A stretch of DNA of 64,000 nt from Chromatiales bacterium. Lineage in GTDB: Bacteria; Pseudomonadota; Gammaproteobacteria; Xanthomonadales; SZUA-36. This document shows positions 23,125 through 34,917 of this stretch, piece after piece. Below the pieces are notes generated by a model. It searched no databases, had not been told where the DNA came from, and was given only the letters and a program-made list of their open reading frames with translations. How positions within the stretch are numbered: position 1 is the first letter of the stretch; every line of letters starts with the position of its first letter. The stretch is from NCBI GenBank assembly GCA_024640045.1, contig JAHEFS010000004.1:1-64000 (forward strand), in the 5' to 3' direction. The translations under genes and the position numbers were made by a program.

Positions 23125-25080
23125 TCAGTGCTGCGAGGCCGTACCACCGATCGGGGCGCTGTCTTCGCGCTCTTTGGTCGCTGGTGGCGAGTCCGGTGAG
23201 TCTGGGTCGCCGCCATCGCTCCACCCTTCAGGCGGCTCAGGCTCGCGTCCATCCATGATCTGGTCAATTTGCGTACTGTCGATGGTTTCGTAACGCATCA
23301 ACGCATCCGCCATCAGTTCCAGTTTGTCCCGGTGAGTCAGCAACAGGTTCCGCGTCAGGCTATGAGCCGTATCGATGATTTGCCGCACCTCGTCATCGAT
23401 CTGCCGTGCCGTCTCATCGGAAACGTGCTTGTGCTGGGTGACCGAGCGTCCCAGGAACACCTCTTCCTCATCCTCGGCGTAGGTCAGCGGCCCCAGCGCC
23501 TCGGTCAGGCCCCAACGGGTCACCATGTTGCGCGCAATGGACGTCGCCCGCTCGATGTCATTGGAAGCGCCGGTGGTGACGTGCTCCGCGCCAAAGACAA
23601 TTTCCTCCGCAACCCGGCCGCCAAACAAGCTGGCCAACTGGCTTTCCAGTTGTTTACGGGAAACGCTGTACTTGTCCTGTTCGGGCAGAAACATGGTCAC
23701 ACCCAGGGCCCTGCCGCGTGGGATGATGGTGACCTTGTAAACCGGGTCATGCTCCGGCACGAGACGCCCGACAATGGCATGCCCGGCCTCGTGATAGGCA
23801 GTCAACTTTTTCTCTTTTTCGGACATCACCATGGAGCGGCGCTCGGCGCCCATCATGATCTTGTCCTTGGCCCGGTCGAGATGATCCATGGTGACCTGGC
23901 GGGCATTGTCCCGGGCAGCGAACAATGCTGCCTCGTTAACCAGATTGGCCAGGTCGGCGCCCGAGAATCCTGGCGTACCACGGGCAATCACGTGGGGATT
24001 GACGTCGTCCCCCAAAGGAACTTTGCGCATATGAACCTTGAGAATGGCTTCACGGCCACGGATGTCCGGCAGTGGTACCACGACCTGGCGGTCGAACCGA
24101 CCGGGACGCAACAGGGCCGGATCAAGGACATCGGGCCGGTTGGTAGCCGCGATCACGATCACGCCTTCACCACCTTCAAACCCATCCATTTCGACCAACA
24201 ACTGGTTCAGAGTCTGCTCGCGCTCGTCATGACCGCCGCCCAGTCCGGCACCGCGATGACGGCCCACCGCATCGATTTCATCGATGAAGATAATGCAGGG
24301 AGCGTGCTTTTTGGCCTGGTCGAACATGTCCCGCACGCGAGAGGCACCCACGCCCACGAACATTTCCACGAAATCAGAACCGGAAATAGAGAAAAACGGC
24401 ACCTTGGCCTCGCCCGCAATCGCTCGGGCTAACAGGGTTTTACCGGTACCGGGAGACCCAACCATCAACACGCCACGCGGAATATGTCCGCCCAGCTTCT
24501 GAAACTTGCCTGGATTACGCAGAAACTCGACCAGTTCTTCGACTTCCTGCTTGGCCTCCTCCACACCGGCGACATCGGCGAAGGTGACGTTGACCTGATC
24601 TTCCCCCTGCAGCTTGGCGCGACTTTTACCAAAGGACATGGCCCCACGGCCACCACCACCGCCCTGCATCTGGCGCATGAAGTACACCCACAGGCCAATC
24701 AACAACAACACCGGTGTGACATTCAGGATCAGTTCCACCAGCACGGAGCGTTCCGCCGGTGGTTCCGCAGTAATTTCGACCTGATTCTCGACCAGTTCAT
24801 CAACCAGCTTGGGATCAGGTGGGCCGAAGGTAGTGAAATCCTGGCCATTCACCGTTTTCCCAGTGACCTGGTTGCCGTTCAGGCTGCTCTCGATGTGTAC
24901 CTGTGCGACCGTACCGTTGCGCACGTCATTCAGGAATTCGGAATAGGTCAGGGCATTGGGCGGACTGCTGACCGACGCATAATGATTGAATATCGACAGC
25001 AAAACCACCGCGATGATCGCCCAGGTCAACAGGTTCTTGACCATATCGTTAAACGGTTTTTCCTCTTTCTTTCCGGCCAT
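23125..25080 (-). CDS. ftsH: ATP-dependent zinc metalloprotease FtsH
   Basis: [48 protein letters not shown]; start set at internal Met. Confidence 0.98.
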   Translation of the reverse strand: MAGKKEEKPFNDMVKNLLTWAIIAVVLLSIFNHYASVSSPPNALTYSEFLNDVRNGTVAQVHIESSLNGNQVTGKTVNGQDFTTFGPPDPKLVDELVENQVEITAEPPAERSVLVELILNVTPVLLLIGLWVYFMRQMQGGGGGRGAMSFGKSRAKLQGEDQVNVTFADVAGVEEAKQEVEELVEFLRNPGKFQKLGGHIPRGVLMVGSPGTGKTLLARAIAGEAKVPFFSISGSDFVEMFVGVGASRVRDMFDQAKKHAPCIIFIDEIDAVGRHRGAGLGGGHDEREQTLNQLLVEMDGFEGGEGVIVIAATNRPDVLDPALLRPGRFDRQVVVPLPDIRGREAILKVHMRKVPLGDDVNPHVIARGTPGFSGADLANLVNEAALFAARDNARQVTMDHLDRAKDKIMMGAERRSMVMSEKEKKLTAYHEAGHAIVGRLVPEHDPVYKVTIIPRGRALGVTMFLPEQDKYSVSRKQLESQLASLFGGRVAEEIVFGAEHVTTGASNDIERATSIARNMVTRWGLTEALGPLTYAEDEEEVFLGRSVTQHKHVSDETARQIDDEVRQIIDTAHSLTRNLLLTHRDKLELMADALMRYETIDSTQIDQIMDGREPEPPEGWSDGGDPDSPDSPPATKEREDSAPIGGTASQH

Positions 25081-25136
25081 GCGTCCTTTCCATTCCTTGT
25101 TTAAGCGGGGCAACTGGCCCCACCAAGTCGATCATG

Positions 25137-25760
25137 TTAATCCAGCTTGCGCCCGTAACCCAACAAATAGACTTCACGGCTGCGTGGACGTGAAGCCTTG
25201 GGTTTGCGAACCATCACCCGGTCGAAGGTCTCCCGGCACTGTGCCAGGAACTCGTCAAAACCCTCGCCCTGGAAAACCTTGGTGACGAAATGACCACCCG
25301 GCTTCAGCCAGTTGCGCGCGAAGTCCAGCGCCAGTTCCGCCAAGTACATCGAACGCGGTTGGTCCACCGCATCCATCCCACTCATATTGGGTGCCATGTC
25401 GCTCAACACAAGATCGACCTGGCGCTCTCCCAGCTCGCTTTGCAGCTCCTGGAGCGGTTCATCTTCGGTGAAATCACCCAGCAGGAACGTCACTTCGGGC
25501 AACGGCTCCATCGCCAGAATGTCGAGCGCGACAACCCGTCCCTGCGGACCCACGAGTTTGCGGGCCAGCTGCGACCAGCCCCCGGGTGCCGCCCCGAGAT
25601 CAACCACGCACATCCCCGGCCGGATCAGCCGGTACTTGTCCTGCAATTCGAGCAGCTTGAAGACCGCGCGCGAACGCCATCCTTCCGCCTGAGCCTGTTT
25701 GACGTAGTAATCGTCGAAATGTTCCCGCAGCCAGCGACCGCTGCTCTTGCTACGCGCCAT
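25137..25760 (-). CDS. rlmE: 23S rRNA (uridine2552-2'-O)-methyltransferase
   Basis: [43 protein letters not shown]; next to ftsH. Confidence 0.97.
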   Translation of the reverse strand: MARSKSSGRWLREHFDDYYVKQAQAEGWRSRAVFKLLELQDKYRLIRPGMCVVDLGAAPGGWSQLARKLVGPQGRVVALDILAMEPLPEVTFLLGDFTEDEPLQELQSELGERQVDLVLSDMAPNMSGMDAVDQPRSMYLAELALDFARNWLKPGGHFVTKVFQGEGFDEFLAQCRETFDRVMVRKPKASRPRSREVYLLGYGRKLD

Positions 25761-25833
25761 CAGTTTTGCCTCTTCCAGGGTTGTCGCATGTTAGAATTGC
25801 CCCTCGACTTCCTTTATCTGCCAGGTTCACCCC

Positions 25834-26127
25834 GTGCCCATAACTTCCAGTCAGAAACGTTTCCTGCGCGGCAGGACGCACCATATTAACCCGGTCGTCA
25901 TGGTAGGCGAGAAAGGCCTGACGGAAAACGTGATGAACGAACTGGAACAGGCGCTCGACCATCATGAACTGATCAAGGTCAAACTGCGCACCGACCGGGA
26001 GACCCGGGCGGCCATTATCCAGGAAATTTTGCAGCAGTGCCGGGCCGAACTGGTGCATAGCATTGGCCAGGTGGCCTGCTTTTTTCGGCGCAATCCAGAG
26101 CGCCAGGTGATTGAACTGCCAAAATGA
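25834..26127 (+). CDS. yhbY: Ribosome assembly RNA-binding protein YhbY (CRM domain)
   Basis: RFLRGRTHHINPVVMVGEKGLTENVMNELEQALDHHELIKVKL; divergent from rlmE. Confidence 0.95.
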   Translation: MPITSSQKRFLRGRTHHINPVVMVGEKGLTENVMNELEQALDHHELIKVKLRTDRETRAAIIQEILQQCRAELVHSIGQVACFFRRNPERQVIELPK

Positions 26128-26507
26128 TCGACCTCACCCTGGAACACCCCGGTGAACACCACTTCGTTCATGCCGTGGACATCACCGGCATCCGGATCGG
26201 TGACAGCCTGTACTCCAACCCGATCATCCTGACGCCGGAGCAGATATTCGAGAACTGGGCTCCGGGTTCCATGGAAGAACTTCGCCTGGAGCACCTGGAG
26301 AACCTGTTTGCGCTGGAACCGGAAGTGGCTCTGCTGGGTACGGGCCCGAACCAGGGTTTTCTTGGCCGTGATCTGATGATCGAGGTCTACAAGCGGGGGA
26401 TTGGCCTGGAAATCATGACCACGCATGCTGCCTGCCGGACCTACAACATCCTGGCCTCGGACGGCAGGCGGGTGGCCGCCGCGTTGCTCCCCATGTCCAT
26501 GGGCTGA
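26124..26507 (+). CDS. Mth938-like domain (DUF498/DUF598) protein
   Basis: YSNPIILTPEQIFENWAP...LLGTGPNQGFLGRDL...TTHAACRTYNILASDGRRVAAALLP. Confidence 0.85.
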   Translation: MIDLTLEHPGEHHFVHAVDITGIRIGDSLYSNPIILTPEQIFENWAPGSMEELRLEHLENLFALEPEVALLGTGPNQGFLGRDLMIEVYKRGIGLEIMTTHAACRTYNILASDGRRVAAALLPMSMG

Positions 26508-26531
26508 ATTCAATACTGCGCCGGGACGACT

Positions 26532-27473
26532 TCAATCGATAAACGGCATCTCCGAGATTCCCGACAGCCGGGAAATTTCACGCAAGCGCGCCAACGCTGC
26601 CATTTGAACCTGCCGGACCCGCTCGCGCGTAACGCCCAGCGCCCGACCCACCTCCTCCAGCGTTCGACGGCCCTTCCCGTCCAGCCCGAATCGTTGTTCC
26701 ACCACCATCCGCTGTTGGGAAGGGAGCCGCTCCAGCCATCCGCCCAGCAACTGCTCGGCCGCATAATCAGCGTATTGTGATTCCGGACCGCCGTGCTCTT
26801 CGTCGGCAATGGAGTCGAGCAAAGGCTTGCCATTACCCAGGATTTCGTCGGCAGAAGTAGCGGGCTCGTTAAACCCGAACAGCGTATGAACATCCTCTGG
26901 TGACAATTCCAGTGCAGCAGCCACTTCCTCGACTCCGGGACGGCGCCCCAGTTTCTGCTCGAGCACCCTGGAAGTCTTGAGATATCCGGTCAATTCCCGG
27001 ATGACGTGAATGGGCAGCCGTACGGTCCGACACTGGTTCATGATGGCCCGTTCAACCGACTGGCGGATCCACCATGTGGCATAGGTTGAAAAACGGCAGC
27101 CACGTTCCGGGTCGAACTTCTCGACCGCCCGAATCAAACCCAGATTTCCTTCTTCGATCAGGTCCAGTAATGGCAGACCGCGGTTGATATAGGCACGGGC
27201 GATTTTTACGACCAGGCGCAGGTTGGACTCGATCATTCGATGGCGACTGGCGACACAACCCGCTCTCGTGGCGAGACTCAACTCAATCTCTTCCTCCGCG
27301 GTCAACAAGGGTGAACGGCCAATTTCGCTCAGGTAAATGCGGGTGACATCGCCATGGTGCACGGGTCGCGCCTGGCGACTGGAGCGTGAGCTTTCGGGCA
27401 ATTTCAGGCGAACACCGTCCGCGCCCGCTACGGTTGCCTCCGCCTTCCCATTTTTTCCTTTCTCAGCGCCCAT
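26532..27473 (-). CDS. rpoS: RNA polymerase sigma factor RpoS
   Basis: [66 protein letters not shown]; start set at ATG preceded by GGAGG (track start is an upstream GTG); downstream of nlpD. Confidence 0.95.
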   Translation of the reverse strand: MGAEKGKNGKAEATVAGADGVRLKLPESSRSSRQARPVHHGDVTRIYLSEIGRSPLLTAEEEIELSLATRAGCVASRHRMIESNLRLVVKIARAYINRGLPLLDLIEEGNLGLIRAVEKFDPERGCRFSTYATWWIRQSVERAIMNQCRTVRLPIHVIRELTGYLKTSRVLEQKLGRRPGVEEVAAALELSPEDVHTLFGFNEPATSADEILGNGKPLLDSIADEEHGGPESQYADYAAEQLLGGWLERLPSQQRMVVEQRFGLDGKGRRTLEEVGRALGVTRERVRQVQMAALARLREISRLSGISEMPFID

Positions 27474-27662
27474 CTGCCCTCCGGTGGCAATGGTCACGAC
27501 ACGAATCCGGTCCCCTTACCCGGACCGATGCCTCAGTTCCTACGCACAACTGCCTGTTTCAGCCTGGTCGAAAGCTCAAATTACCATAGATCAACCGGAC
27601 TAGCATCAATAAGCCCCTGTAAAGCCTTATTATATTTTTCTAATGGAGTTCGACGGGCGGTT

Positions 27663-28466
27663 CTAGCGGGCCGGCAAATGGCCCAGGGGGTTGACCGGTT
27701 TACCATGCGACCGAATTTCGAAATGCAGTACAGGTTCGCTGCGATCGTTCCTGCCGAGTTCGGCGATTTTTTGGCCCGCCTTGACCGCATCACCCTCTGC
27801 CACCAGGCGTTTTCGATTGTGTCCGTAGGCACTGAGCCACTGCTCGCCATGCTTGATAATGATCAACTCCCCGTACCCCAGCAATCCGTTACCACTGTAA
27901 ACGACTTTGCCGGCAGCGGAGGCCACGACAGATTCGCCTTCCCTGCCTGCAATATCGATACCGTTCCGTGACGGGTCGCTGGGGAGAAAACCGCGCAGGA
28001 CCCGGCCCGGAACCGGCCACAGCCAGCCAGAAGGCGCCACGGCGCCAGCCGGCGCAGACGAGGACGAAGCAGGCTTGACTTGGGCTGGCGTCGGGCTTGC
28101 CTGCTTCGGCACCGTGGAGGTTTTCGCCGGCGGGTTGACCGTGCGCTGCGATTCGGCAGGTGGACTGGAACGTGGTTGTTTCGATTGGCCACTGGTGCTC
28201 CCCGAGGATGGCGCACTCAGGCGAAGATCCTGGCCGGGATATATCAAGTAGGGCTCACGAAGATCATTCCAGCGCGCCAACCGGCGGAAATCAAGACCGT
28301 GGCCGAACGCAATGGCGTACAGAGTGTCTCCCGAATTGACGCGGTAGTAGCCAGGCGCCACCGGCTTTGCCCCGGGTCGCCCGGACCTTTCCTCTATTGG
28401 CGCCGGCGGCCGCGCCGCGCAGGCACTGAGCAACAGGACCACGATCAGCCACACCACGGGCCTCAT
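27663..28466 (-). CDS. nlpD: LysM/M23 peptidase-domain lipoprotein NlpD
   Basis: Lipobox LLSACAA, LysM YYRVNSGDTLYAIAFGHGLDFRRLARWN, M23-like C-terminus. Confidence 0.94.
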   Translation of the reverse strand: MRPVVWLIVVLLLSACAARPPAPIEERSGRPGAKPVAPGYYRVNSGDTLYAIAFGHGLDFRRLARWNDLREPYLIYPGQDLRLSAPSSGSTSGQSKQPRSSPPAESQRTVNPPAKTSTVPKQASPTPAQVKPASSSSAPAGAVAPSGWLWPVPGRVLRGFLPSDPSRNGIDIAGREGESVVASAAGKVVYSGNGLLGYGELIIIKHGEQWLSAYGHNRKRLVAEGDAVKAGQKIAELGRNDRSEPVLHFEIRSHGKPVNPLGHLPAR

Positions 28467-29050
28467 TCCGCGCCACCATGCAGTTTAAACACGACGAACA
28501 AGGCCAGCGCCAGCAATAGCACGAACCAGCCGATCAGATCGATGTACTTGCGCAACCGCTGCGCCAGGGGTTCGCCGCCCAGGCGAATCAAGCCCGCCAC
28601 GAGGAAAAACCGCCCGCCTCGACCGGCGACCGAACCGAGAATAAAAGGAAGCAGGGGCATACCGACGACGCCGGCACTGATGGTGAAAACCTTATAGGGA
28701 ATCGGTGTGAAGCCCGCCAGCAAGATATACCAGAAACCATAAGTGTCGAAGGCAGCCACCGCCGACTCGAAAGCCGGACCATACCCCCAACGCACCATCA
28801 GCGGTTCGATCCACTGGAAAGCAAACTGCCCGATCAGGAAACCGAGCAAGCCTCCGAACACGGAGCTGAGCGTGCAGACCGCCGCAAAACGCCAGGCACG
28901 TTCTGGGCGGGCCAGGCACATCGGAGCCAGCAAAACATCCGGCGGGATGGGGAAAAAACTTGACTCAGCAGCGCTCATTCCTGCCAGGTACGACAGGGCC
29001 CGGGGATGTGCAGACCAGCCCAGGACACGGTCGTACAATCGAGTGAACAC
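28463..29050 (-). CDS. YqaA family / VTT (DedA-like) membrane protein
   Basis: LAGMSAAESSFFPIPPDVLLAPMCLARP; GFTPIPYKVFTISAGVVGM. Confidence 0.87.
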   Translation of the reverse strand: MFTRLYDRVLGWSAHPRALSYLAGMSAAESSFFPIPPDVLLAPMCLARPERAWRFAAVCTLSSVFGGLLGFLIGQFAFQWIEPLMVRWGYGPAFESAVAAFDTYGFWYILLAGFTPIPYKVFTISAGVVGMPLLPFILGSVAGRGGRFFLVAGLIRLGGEPLAQRLRKYIDLIGWFVLLLALALFVVFKLHGGAE

Positions 29051-29055
29051 GAAAC

Positions 29056-29733
29056 CTATTCCAGCCCACTGAGCAGGGGAACGAAGGTCACGCCCCCGAG
29101 ATCGGTTTCCTCGAAACCGTCTTCCGAGCGCCTTAGCGCCAGCAGTCTTTGCTGGCCCTGCTGCTCCAACGGCAAGACCAGCAGGCCCCCGGGGCGCAGT
29201 TGCTCCAGTAGTTCACTGGGCAGTGTACGTGCCGCCGCGGTGATGATAATACCGTCGAACGGCGCCTGGCTAGGCCATCCCAAATGGCCATCGGCGTGGC
29301 GCGTATGGATATTGTGCAGACCGAGGGCGTGGAACCGCCGGCGCGCGGTTTTGAGCAGTTCCTTGATGCGCTCCACTGTGAACACTTGCGGCACCAAGTG
29401 TGCCAGGATCGCGGCCTGGTAGCCCGATCCGGTACCAATTTCAAGGATTTTCTGCGGCGAGCCCCCGTCCAGGAGGGCCTCGGTCATTTTCGCCACCACC
29501 CAGGGTTGGGAAATAGTCTGCCGATTACTGATGGGCAGCGCGGTATCTTCGTAGGCTCGGCTGGAAAGCGCTTCATCGACGAACTCGTGTCGCGGCACCT
29601 GCAGGATGGCTTTGAGCACCCGCTCATCCCGGATGCCGTGATCGCGCAGGCGATCGACCAGTCTGCCCCGGGTCCCGGCTGAAGTCATGCCGATTCCACG
29701 AGACCCCTTGTCGAGCTTACGGTGGTGAATCAT
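29056..29733 (-). CDS. pcm: Protein-L-isoaspartate O-methyltransferase
   Basis: ISQPWVVAKMTEALLDGGSPQKILEIGTGSGYQAAILAHLV; operonic with surE. Confidence 0.96.
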   Translation of the reverse strand: MIHHRKLDKGSRGIGMTSAGTRGRLVDRLRDHGIRDERVLKAILQVPRHEFVDEALSSRAYEDTALPISNRQTISQPWVVAKMTEALLDGGSPQKILEIGTGSGYQAAILAHLVPQVFTVERIKELLKTARRRFHALGLHNIHTRHADGHLGWPSQAPFDGIIITAAARTLPSELLEQLRPGGLLVLPLEQQGQQRLLALRRSEDGFEETDLGGVTFVPLLSGLE

Positions 29734-29737
29734 GCCC

Positions 29738-30514
29738 TCATCGCCCCGCGGCATCCGTAGAAATGGCCGATACCCAGCCGGAAACCTGGTCCAGGGCCTG
29801 GTAGCGCGTGAGGTCGACATGGATGGGTGTGATTGAAATATACCCATTCCGCACTGCGTGGAAGTCCGTACCCGGTCCCGCGTCCTGCTCCGCGCCCGCC
29901 GGCCCGATCCAGTACATTGGCCGGCCGCGCGGATCGATCATTCGAACGGTTGGTTCCGCCCGGTGGCGATGGCCGAGACGGGTGACTTCGAAACCACAAA
30001 TTTCCTCCCACGGGCGATCCGGAATATTGACGTTCAGAATGGTATCTGCCGGCAAAGGATCCTCGCGCAACTGACTGACCAGGCGGACCGCCGCTTCTGC
30101 GGCGGTGGCAAAATGATGCGGGCGTTCATCGAATACCAGGGAAAGGGCAATCGCCGGCAGACCGAGGAATCGGCCCTCCATGGCGGCGGCCACCGTACCT
30201 GAATAAATCACGTCGTCTCCCAGGTTGGCGCCTGCATTGATACCGGACAGGACAATGTCCGGGTCTCTGCTGAGCAGGCCCGTCAACGCGATGTGTACGC
30301 AGTCGGTGGGGGTTCCCGACACTTCGAAGGTGCGCTCCGACACCTCACGGATACGCACCGGTGCGTCCAGCGTAAGGGAGTTGCTCGCTCCGCTGCGATC
30401 CTTGTCAGGTGCCACGATCGTCACGGTACCCAGTTCCCGGAATCGCTCGGACAAAACCTGGATGCCACGGGCGTTCAAGCCGTCGTCGTTGCTGATCAGA
30501 AAATGTATACCCAT
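29738..30514 (-). CDS. surE: 5'/3'-nucleotidase SurE
   Basis: [46 protein letters not shown]; the ORF-track N-terminal extension is antisense to the Smr gene. Confidence 0.97.
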   Translation of the reverse strand: MGIHFLISNDDGLNARGIQVLSERFRELGTVTIVAPDKDRSGASNSLTLDAPVRIREVSERTFEVSGTPTDCVHIALTGLLSRDPDIVLSGINAGANLGDDVIYSGTVAAAMEGRFLGLPAIALSLVFDERPHHFATAAEAAVRLVSQLREDPLPADTILNVNIPDRPWEEICGFEVTRLGHRHRAEPTVRMIDPRGRPMYWIGPAGAEQDAGPGTDFHAVRNGYISITPIHVDLTRYQALDQVSGWVSAISTDAAGR

Positions 30515-30622
30515 GTCGATTGTTTTACCCGGGAACAAGCCGGCCCAAGGCCAGGCGTCAACGTGCAGACATGGTATTGTACGGACTTCCTCGCAGCACT
30601 GAAACGCACCCGGGTCGAAGGC

Positions 30623-31180
30623 ATGAGCAAAGACAAAAAGGTACCGACTGACGAGGCCGACCTGTTTCGCGAACACGTCCGGGACGTGCAACCTCTCAAG
30701 TTGTCCGATCGCGTAATGCCGGATACCCGAAAACCACCACCCATTCCCCGGCAGCGTGAACGGGATGAGCGCAAGGTGCTCGCTGAATTGCTGGAATTTC
30801 CGACAGACCCGGCGGAAATGGAAACCGGTGAAGAACTCAGCTTCCTGCGACCCGGTTTGCAGCAGCGCTACCTGACCCGCCTCAAACGCGGGCACTACAG
30901 CATCGAAGACAGTATCGACCTGCACCAGATGAACGCGGAAACTGCCAGCGCAGCGATTCTGCAATTCATCGAGTACGCCCACGATCGTGGCTTGGGTTGC
31001 GTCCGGATCGTACACGGCAAGGGCTTGCGTTCAAGAAACGGGCCCGTGCTCAAACAAATGACCAGCCGCTTGCTCAGCCGTCACCCACGCGTCACTGCAT
31101 TTGCTTCCTGCCGTCCCGTTGATGGCGGCACCGGAGCTGTTTCGGTATTACTCAAACGCACGCACGCTGCCAAGCGTTGA
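30623..31180 (+). CDS. Smr domain protein (Smr/MutS family)
   Basis: [41 protein letters not shown]; start [13 protein letters not shown]. Confidence 0.92.
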   Translation: MSKDKKVPTDEADLFREHVRDVQPLKLSDRVMPDTRKPPPIPRQRERDERKVLAELLEFPTDPAEMETGEELSFLRPGLQQRYLTRLKRGHYSIEDSIDLHQMNAETASAAILQFIEYAHDRGLGCVRIVHGKGLRSRNGPVLKQMTSRLLSRHPRVTAFASCRPVDGGTGAVSVLLKRTHAAKR

Positions 31181-31215
31181 GTCCATCACAATCTCGAGGT
31201 TCGTGATCTGGAACG

Positions 31216-31626
31216 CTACTTGATGACCCTGAGGTTTGGGCCGCCAGGCTTGGCGCCGGTCTCGCTGGCAGAGTTATCGGATGGATTGCTTTCCGGACTG
31301 GTCCCTTCCTGGGCGAACACCATTCCCTGGCCGTTTTCACGGGCATAAATGGCCAGGATTGCGTCGACAGGCACGTGAACGCGGTGGGGTTGGCCGGAAA
31401 ACCGGGCTTCGAAACTGAAAACGTCATTGCCCATCTCGAGATGACGCGTGGCCTTCGGGGCAATATTGAGTACGAGTTTGCCGTCTTCGTGAGCGCCCGG
31501 CGGCACCTGAACATCCGGCGCGTGCACATCGACGATGATGTGCGGCGTCAGACCGTTATCGAGAACCCACTCATGCAGTGCGCGCAGCAAATACGGCTTG
31601 CTCGAGCCCATTTCAGACTGGTCCAT
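31216..31626 (-). CDS. sspB: ClpXP protease specificity-enhancing factor / stringent starvation protein B
   Basis: YLLRALHEWVLDNGLTPHIIVDV; ATRHLEMGNDVFSFEARFSGQPHRVHVPVDAILAIYARENGQGM. Confidence 0.95.
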   Translation of the reverse strand: MDQSEMGSSKPYLLRALHEWVLDNGLTPHIIVDVHAPDVQVPPGAHEDGKLVLNIAPKATRHLEMGNDVFSFEARFSGQPHRVHVPVDAILAIYARENGQGMVFAQEGTSPESNPSDNSASETGAKPGGPNLRVIK

Positions 31627-31675
31627 GCGTCACTCCATGCCCGATTTCGGGCCGGGTGCCGATGCACTGTGGCGC

Positions 31676-32317
31676 TCAGCGGGTCGCATTGAGGATCAGT
31701 TCACGCTCCTCGCTGGTGAGGCTGGCCTTGAAGGAGGAACGTGAGATCAGGCGCTGGATGTAGGCCTGTACGGAAGAGCCTGGTTTTCCAAGGTTGATCC
31801 CGTAGGCAGGCAGGCGCCAGAATAAAGGTGCCAGCGTGCAATCTACGAGCGTCAGTTCCTCACTCAGCAGGAATTCGGAGTGTTTGAACAGTTCGTTTGC
31901 TGCAATGATGGCCTCTTTCAACTGCTTGCGCGGTTTCTCGCCCTTGCGTGCCGTCGCACCTTCCAGTTCATGAGCCAACGGATACCAGTCGCGCAGCACG
32001 CGATGGTGGACCAGGCGCAACTGTGCCCTGGAAACCGGATCGACTGGCATCAGTGGAGGATGCGGATAGCGCTCGTCCAGATAATCGTTGATCACCCCGG
32101 CGTCATAGAGCACCAGGTCACGATCCACAAGCGTCGGGGTCTCGTTGTATGGGTTGAGCTCGGCGAGATCTGCCGCGGCAGAAGCGTCCGACCCCACATC
32201 AACGATTTCCACGTTAATGCCTTTTTCCGCCAAAACGAACCGGACGCGATGGCACTGAATGCTCGCAGCCGAAGAATACAACGCCATGGTGGAACGACCT
32301 TTGACTGTAATGGACAA
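31676..32317 (-). CDS. sspA: Stringent starvation protein A (GST fold)
   Basis: SAASIQCHRVRFVLAEKGINVEIVDV; upstream of sspB. Confidence 0.94.
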   Translation of the reverse strand: MSITVKGRSTMALYSSAASIQCHRVRFVLAEKGINVEIVDVGSDASAAADLAELNPYNETPTLVDRDLVLYDAGVINDYLDERYPHPPLMPVDPVSRAQLRLVHHRVLRDWYPLAHELEGATARKGEKPRKQLKEAIIAANELFKHSEFLLSEELTLVDCTLAPLFWRLPAYGINLGKPGSSVQAYIQRLISRSSFKASLTSEERELILNATR

Positions 32318-32348
32318 AAATTTCTCCCTCGTTTTCCGGGTGGGTGGG

Positions 32349-33077
32349 TCAGTGAACGTCGCGCCAGTATTCAGCCTTGAGCAGGTAAGCCAACAAGGTG
32401 AATGCTGCCAGGAATAAAATTACCCAGACACCGATGTTTTTGCGTTTGAGTTTGGCGGGTTCGGACATGTAATCCAGGTATGCCACGAGGTCTCGCACCG
32501 TGGCGTCATACTCGTCCGGCGCCAGCAAACCAGGCGTAGCCAGCTCGAGATGCCCGACTTCGCCCTCATGCTCGCCGGGCACGGCTGTCTGGATTCCCTG
32601 TAATTGCCACAGGACGTGCGGCATCGCGGCGTTCGGCAACAGCAAGTTATTCCAGCCACCGGACTCGTCCTGGTAGAAGGAACGCAGGAAGCCATACAGC
32701 CAGTCTGCACCACGGGCACGAGCCACCAGCGTCAGGTTGGGCGGCGTCTTGCCGAACCAGCGGGCAGAATCAGCCGGGTCCATGGCGACGGTCATGAGGT
32801 TACCGATTTTCACGTCCGCGAACACCATATTATCCATGACCTGTTCCTCGCTCAGCTCCAGGTCTTCGGACAAACGCTTGTACCGCATGTACTCTGCATT
32901 GTGGCAGGACAGGCAGTAGTTCACGAACATCTTCGCGCCGCGCTGCAGAGAGGCCATATCGCTGACATTGATGCCCGATGGCTCCAGTTCGCCCTCTGCG
33001 CCGGCTGCTATGGCCTGGCCAGAGACTGCCCAGCAGGCTGCCAGGATGATCAGGGTTTTGTAAATCATGGCTTTCAT
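32349..33077 (-). CDS. petC: Cytochrome c1 (ubiquinol-cytochrome c reductase)
   Basis: LQRGAKMFVNYCLSCHNAEYMRY (CxxCH). Confidence 0.96.
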   Translation of the reverse strand: MKAMIYKTLIILAACWAVSGQAIAAGAEGELEPSGINVSDMASLQRGAKMFVNYCLSCHNAEYMRYKRLSEDLELSEEQVMDNMVFADVKIGNLMTVAMDPADSARWFGKTPPNLTLVARARGADWLYGFLRSFYQDESGGWNNLLLPNAAMPHVLWQLQGIQTAVPGEHEGEVGHLELATPGLLAPDEYDATVRDLVAYLDYMSEPAKLKRKNIGVWVILFLAAFTLLAYLLKAEYWRDVH

Positions 33078-34321
33078 CAGTGCGTCACCCGCTCAGGCAC
33101 AGGCTTGGTCTTACCGCCCTTGCTCAGGAAAAACAGCAGAATGAAGAACGAGAAGTAAACGAAGGTCCACACCCGCATCTCCACGGTCTGGGCCGGCGTA
33201 CCCTCGGCCATACCCAGCATACCCAGGCGAACGAACGCAATGGCGAACGTGAAGACCAGAATCTTGTACCAGGCGCCCTTGTAGCGAATCGACTTGACCG
33301 GCGACCGGTCCAGCCAGGGGATCAGGAACAGCACGCCGACCGATACGCCCATCAGAACCACGCCCATGAGTTTGTCGGGCACCGCCTTGAGGATTGCGTA
33401 GTACGGCGTGAAGTACCACACCGGCTTGATGTGGGTTGGCGTCACCAGCGGATCCGCCGCGATAAAGTTGTCATGCTCAAGGAACAGCCCGCCCGCTTCG
33501 GGCCAGAAGAAAATCACAAAAGCGAAAATCATCAGAAAGAAACTGGCACCAAAGATATCTTTCACCGTGTAGTACGGATGGAATGGGATACCGTCCAGCG
33601 GCACGCCATCGGCATCCTTCTTTTCCTTGATTTCGATACCGTCCGGATTGTTGGACCCGACTTCGTGCAAGGCCGTGATGTGGAGCACCACCAGGCCCAG
33701 CAAAGCGATCGGCAACGCGATCACGTGCAGCGCGAAGAAACGATTCAGCGTTGCATCGGAGATGTAGTAATCACCGCGAATCCATTCAGTCAGCGGGCCG
33801 CCAATTTTCGGAATGGCGCCAAACAGATTGATGATGACCTGGGCGCCCCAGTAGGACATCTGACCCCAGGGCAGCACATAGCCAAAGAAGGCCTCGGCCA
33901 TGAGCAGCAGGTAGATAAACATGCCGAACACCCACAGCAGTTCGCGTGGCTTGCGATGAGAACCGTACAGCAGGCTGCGGAACATGTGCAGGTAAATCAG
34001 GATGAAGAAGAATGATGCGCCGGTAGAGTGCATGTAGCGAATCAACCAGCCCCAGTCGACATCCCGCATGATGTATTCCACCGAAGCGAAAGCTTCTTCG
34101 GCGGATGGCTTGTAATGCATGGTCAGGAAAATGCCGGACAGGATCTGGATCACCAGAACCATCAGGGCCAGTGAACCCATGTAATACCAGAAGTTGAAGT
34201 TCTTCGGCGCATAATACTTGGCCAGATGCGCATTCCAGAAATCGACGACGGGCAGACGCTTGTCTACCCACTCGAGCAGCCCGTTGGCCGCCTGGCTCAT
34301 GGTACCGCCTTGCTTGCTCAT
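33077..34321 (-). CDS. petB: Cytochrome b (ubiquinol-cytochrome c reductase)
   Basis: FNFWYYMGSLALMVLVIQILSGIFLTMHYKPSAEEAFASVEYIMRDVDWGWLIRYMHSTGAS. Confidence 0.98.
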   Translation of the reverse strand: MSKQGGTMSQAANGLLEWVDKRLPVVDFWNAHLAKYYAPKNFNFWYYMGSLALMVLVIQILSGIFLTMHYKPSAEEAFASVEYIMRDVDWGWLIRYMHSTGASFFFILIYLHMFRSLLYGSHRKPRELLWVFGMFIYLLLMAEAFFGYVLPWGQMSYWGAQVIINLFGAIPKIGGPLTEWIRGDYYISDATLNRFFALHVIALPIALLGLVVLHITALHEVGSNNPDGIEIKEKKDADGVPLDGIPFHPYYTVKDIFGASFFLMIFAFVIFFWPEAGGLFLEHDNFIAADPLVTPTHIKPVWYFTPYYAILKAVPDKLMGVVLMGVSVGVLFLIPWLDRSPVKSIRYKGAWYKILVFTFAIAFVRLGMLGMAEGTPAQTVEMRVWTFVYFSFFILLFFLSKGGKTKPVPERVTH

Positions 34322-34917
34322 CAGACCATTCCCCCTGGGTTGACCCCGATCACGAGGGTGAAATCATCGAGAAAGGTGTACGGCGGAATCCGCAGGTTGC
34401 TCGGCGCCGGAACCCCTTTGTACACGCGCCCGGCCAGGTCGAACTTCGACTTGTGGCACGGACAATAGAAGCCACCTTTCCAGTTCTCATCGAACGGTTG
34501 CGGCCCGACCTGGGGAATCAATTGCGGGATACAACCCAGGTGCGTGCAGTGCATGTTGATCACCAGATATTCCGGGCGCAGGGCACGGGCCTCGGTGTCG
34601 ATATATTTTGGCTGCTCTGCATCAGTTGACTGCGGATCGCGTAACTCCGGAGTCACCTGCGGCAGTTCATTCAGCATGTCCTCGGAGCGGCGCAGCACCC
34701 CGACCGTCTGTCCGCGCCACTGAACCTTGAGCAATTGCCCCGGCTTGAGCTTGGAAACATTGACCTCCACAGGCGCCCCTACGGCCTGTGCGCGCGCGCT
34801 GGGTACCCAGGATTTAATGAATGGAACGGCCGCAAAACCGACCCCAACGGCACCCATCGCGGATGTCGTGGCGATCAGAAACCGGCGCCGCTCCTTGTTC
34901 ACGCCATCAGCTGACAT
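34321..34917 (-). CDS. petA: Rieske iron-sulfur subunit (ubiquinol-cytochrome c reductase)
   Basis: CTHLGCIPQL...FYCPCHKSKFD Rieske motifs. Confidence 0.98.
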   Translation of the reverse strand: MSADGVNKERRRFLIATTSAMGAVGVGFAAVPFIKSWVPSARAQAVGAPVEVNVSKLKPGQLLKVQWRGQTVGVLRRSEDMLNELPQVTPELRDPQSTDAEQPKYIDTEARALRPEYLVINMHCTHLGCIPQLIPQVGPQPFDENWKGGFYCPCHKSKFDLAGRVYKGVPAPSNLRIPPYTFLDDFTLVIGVNPGGMV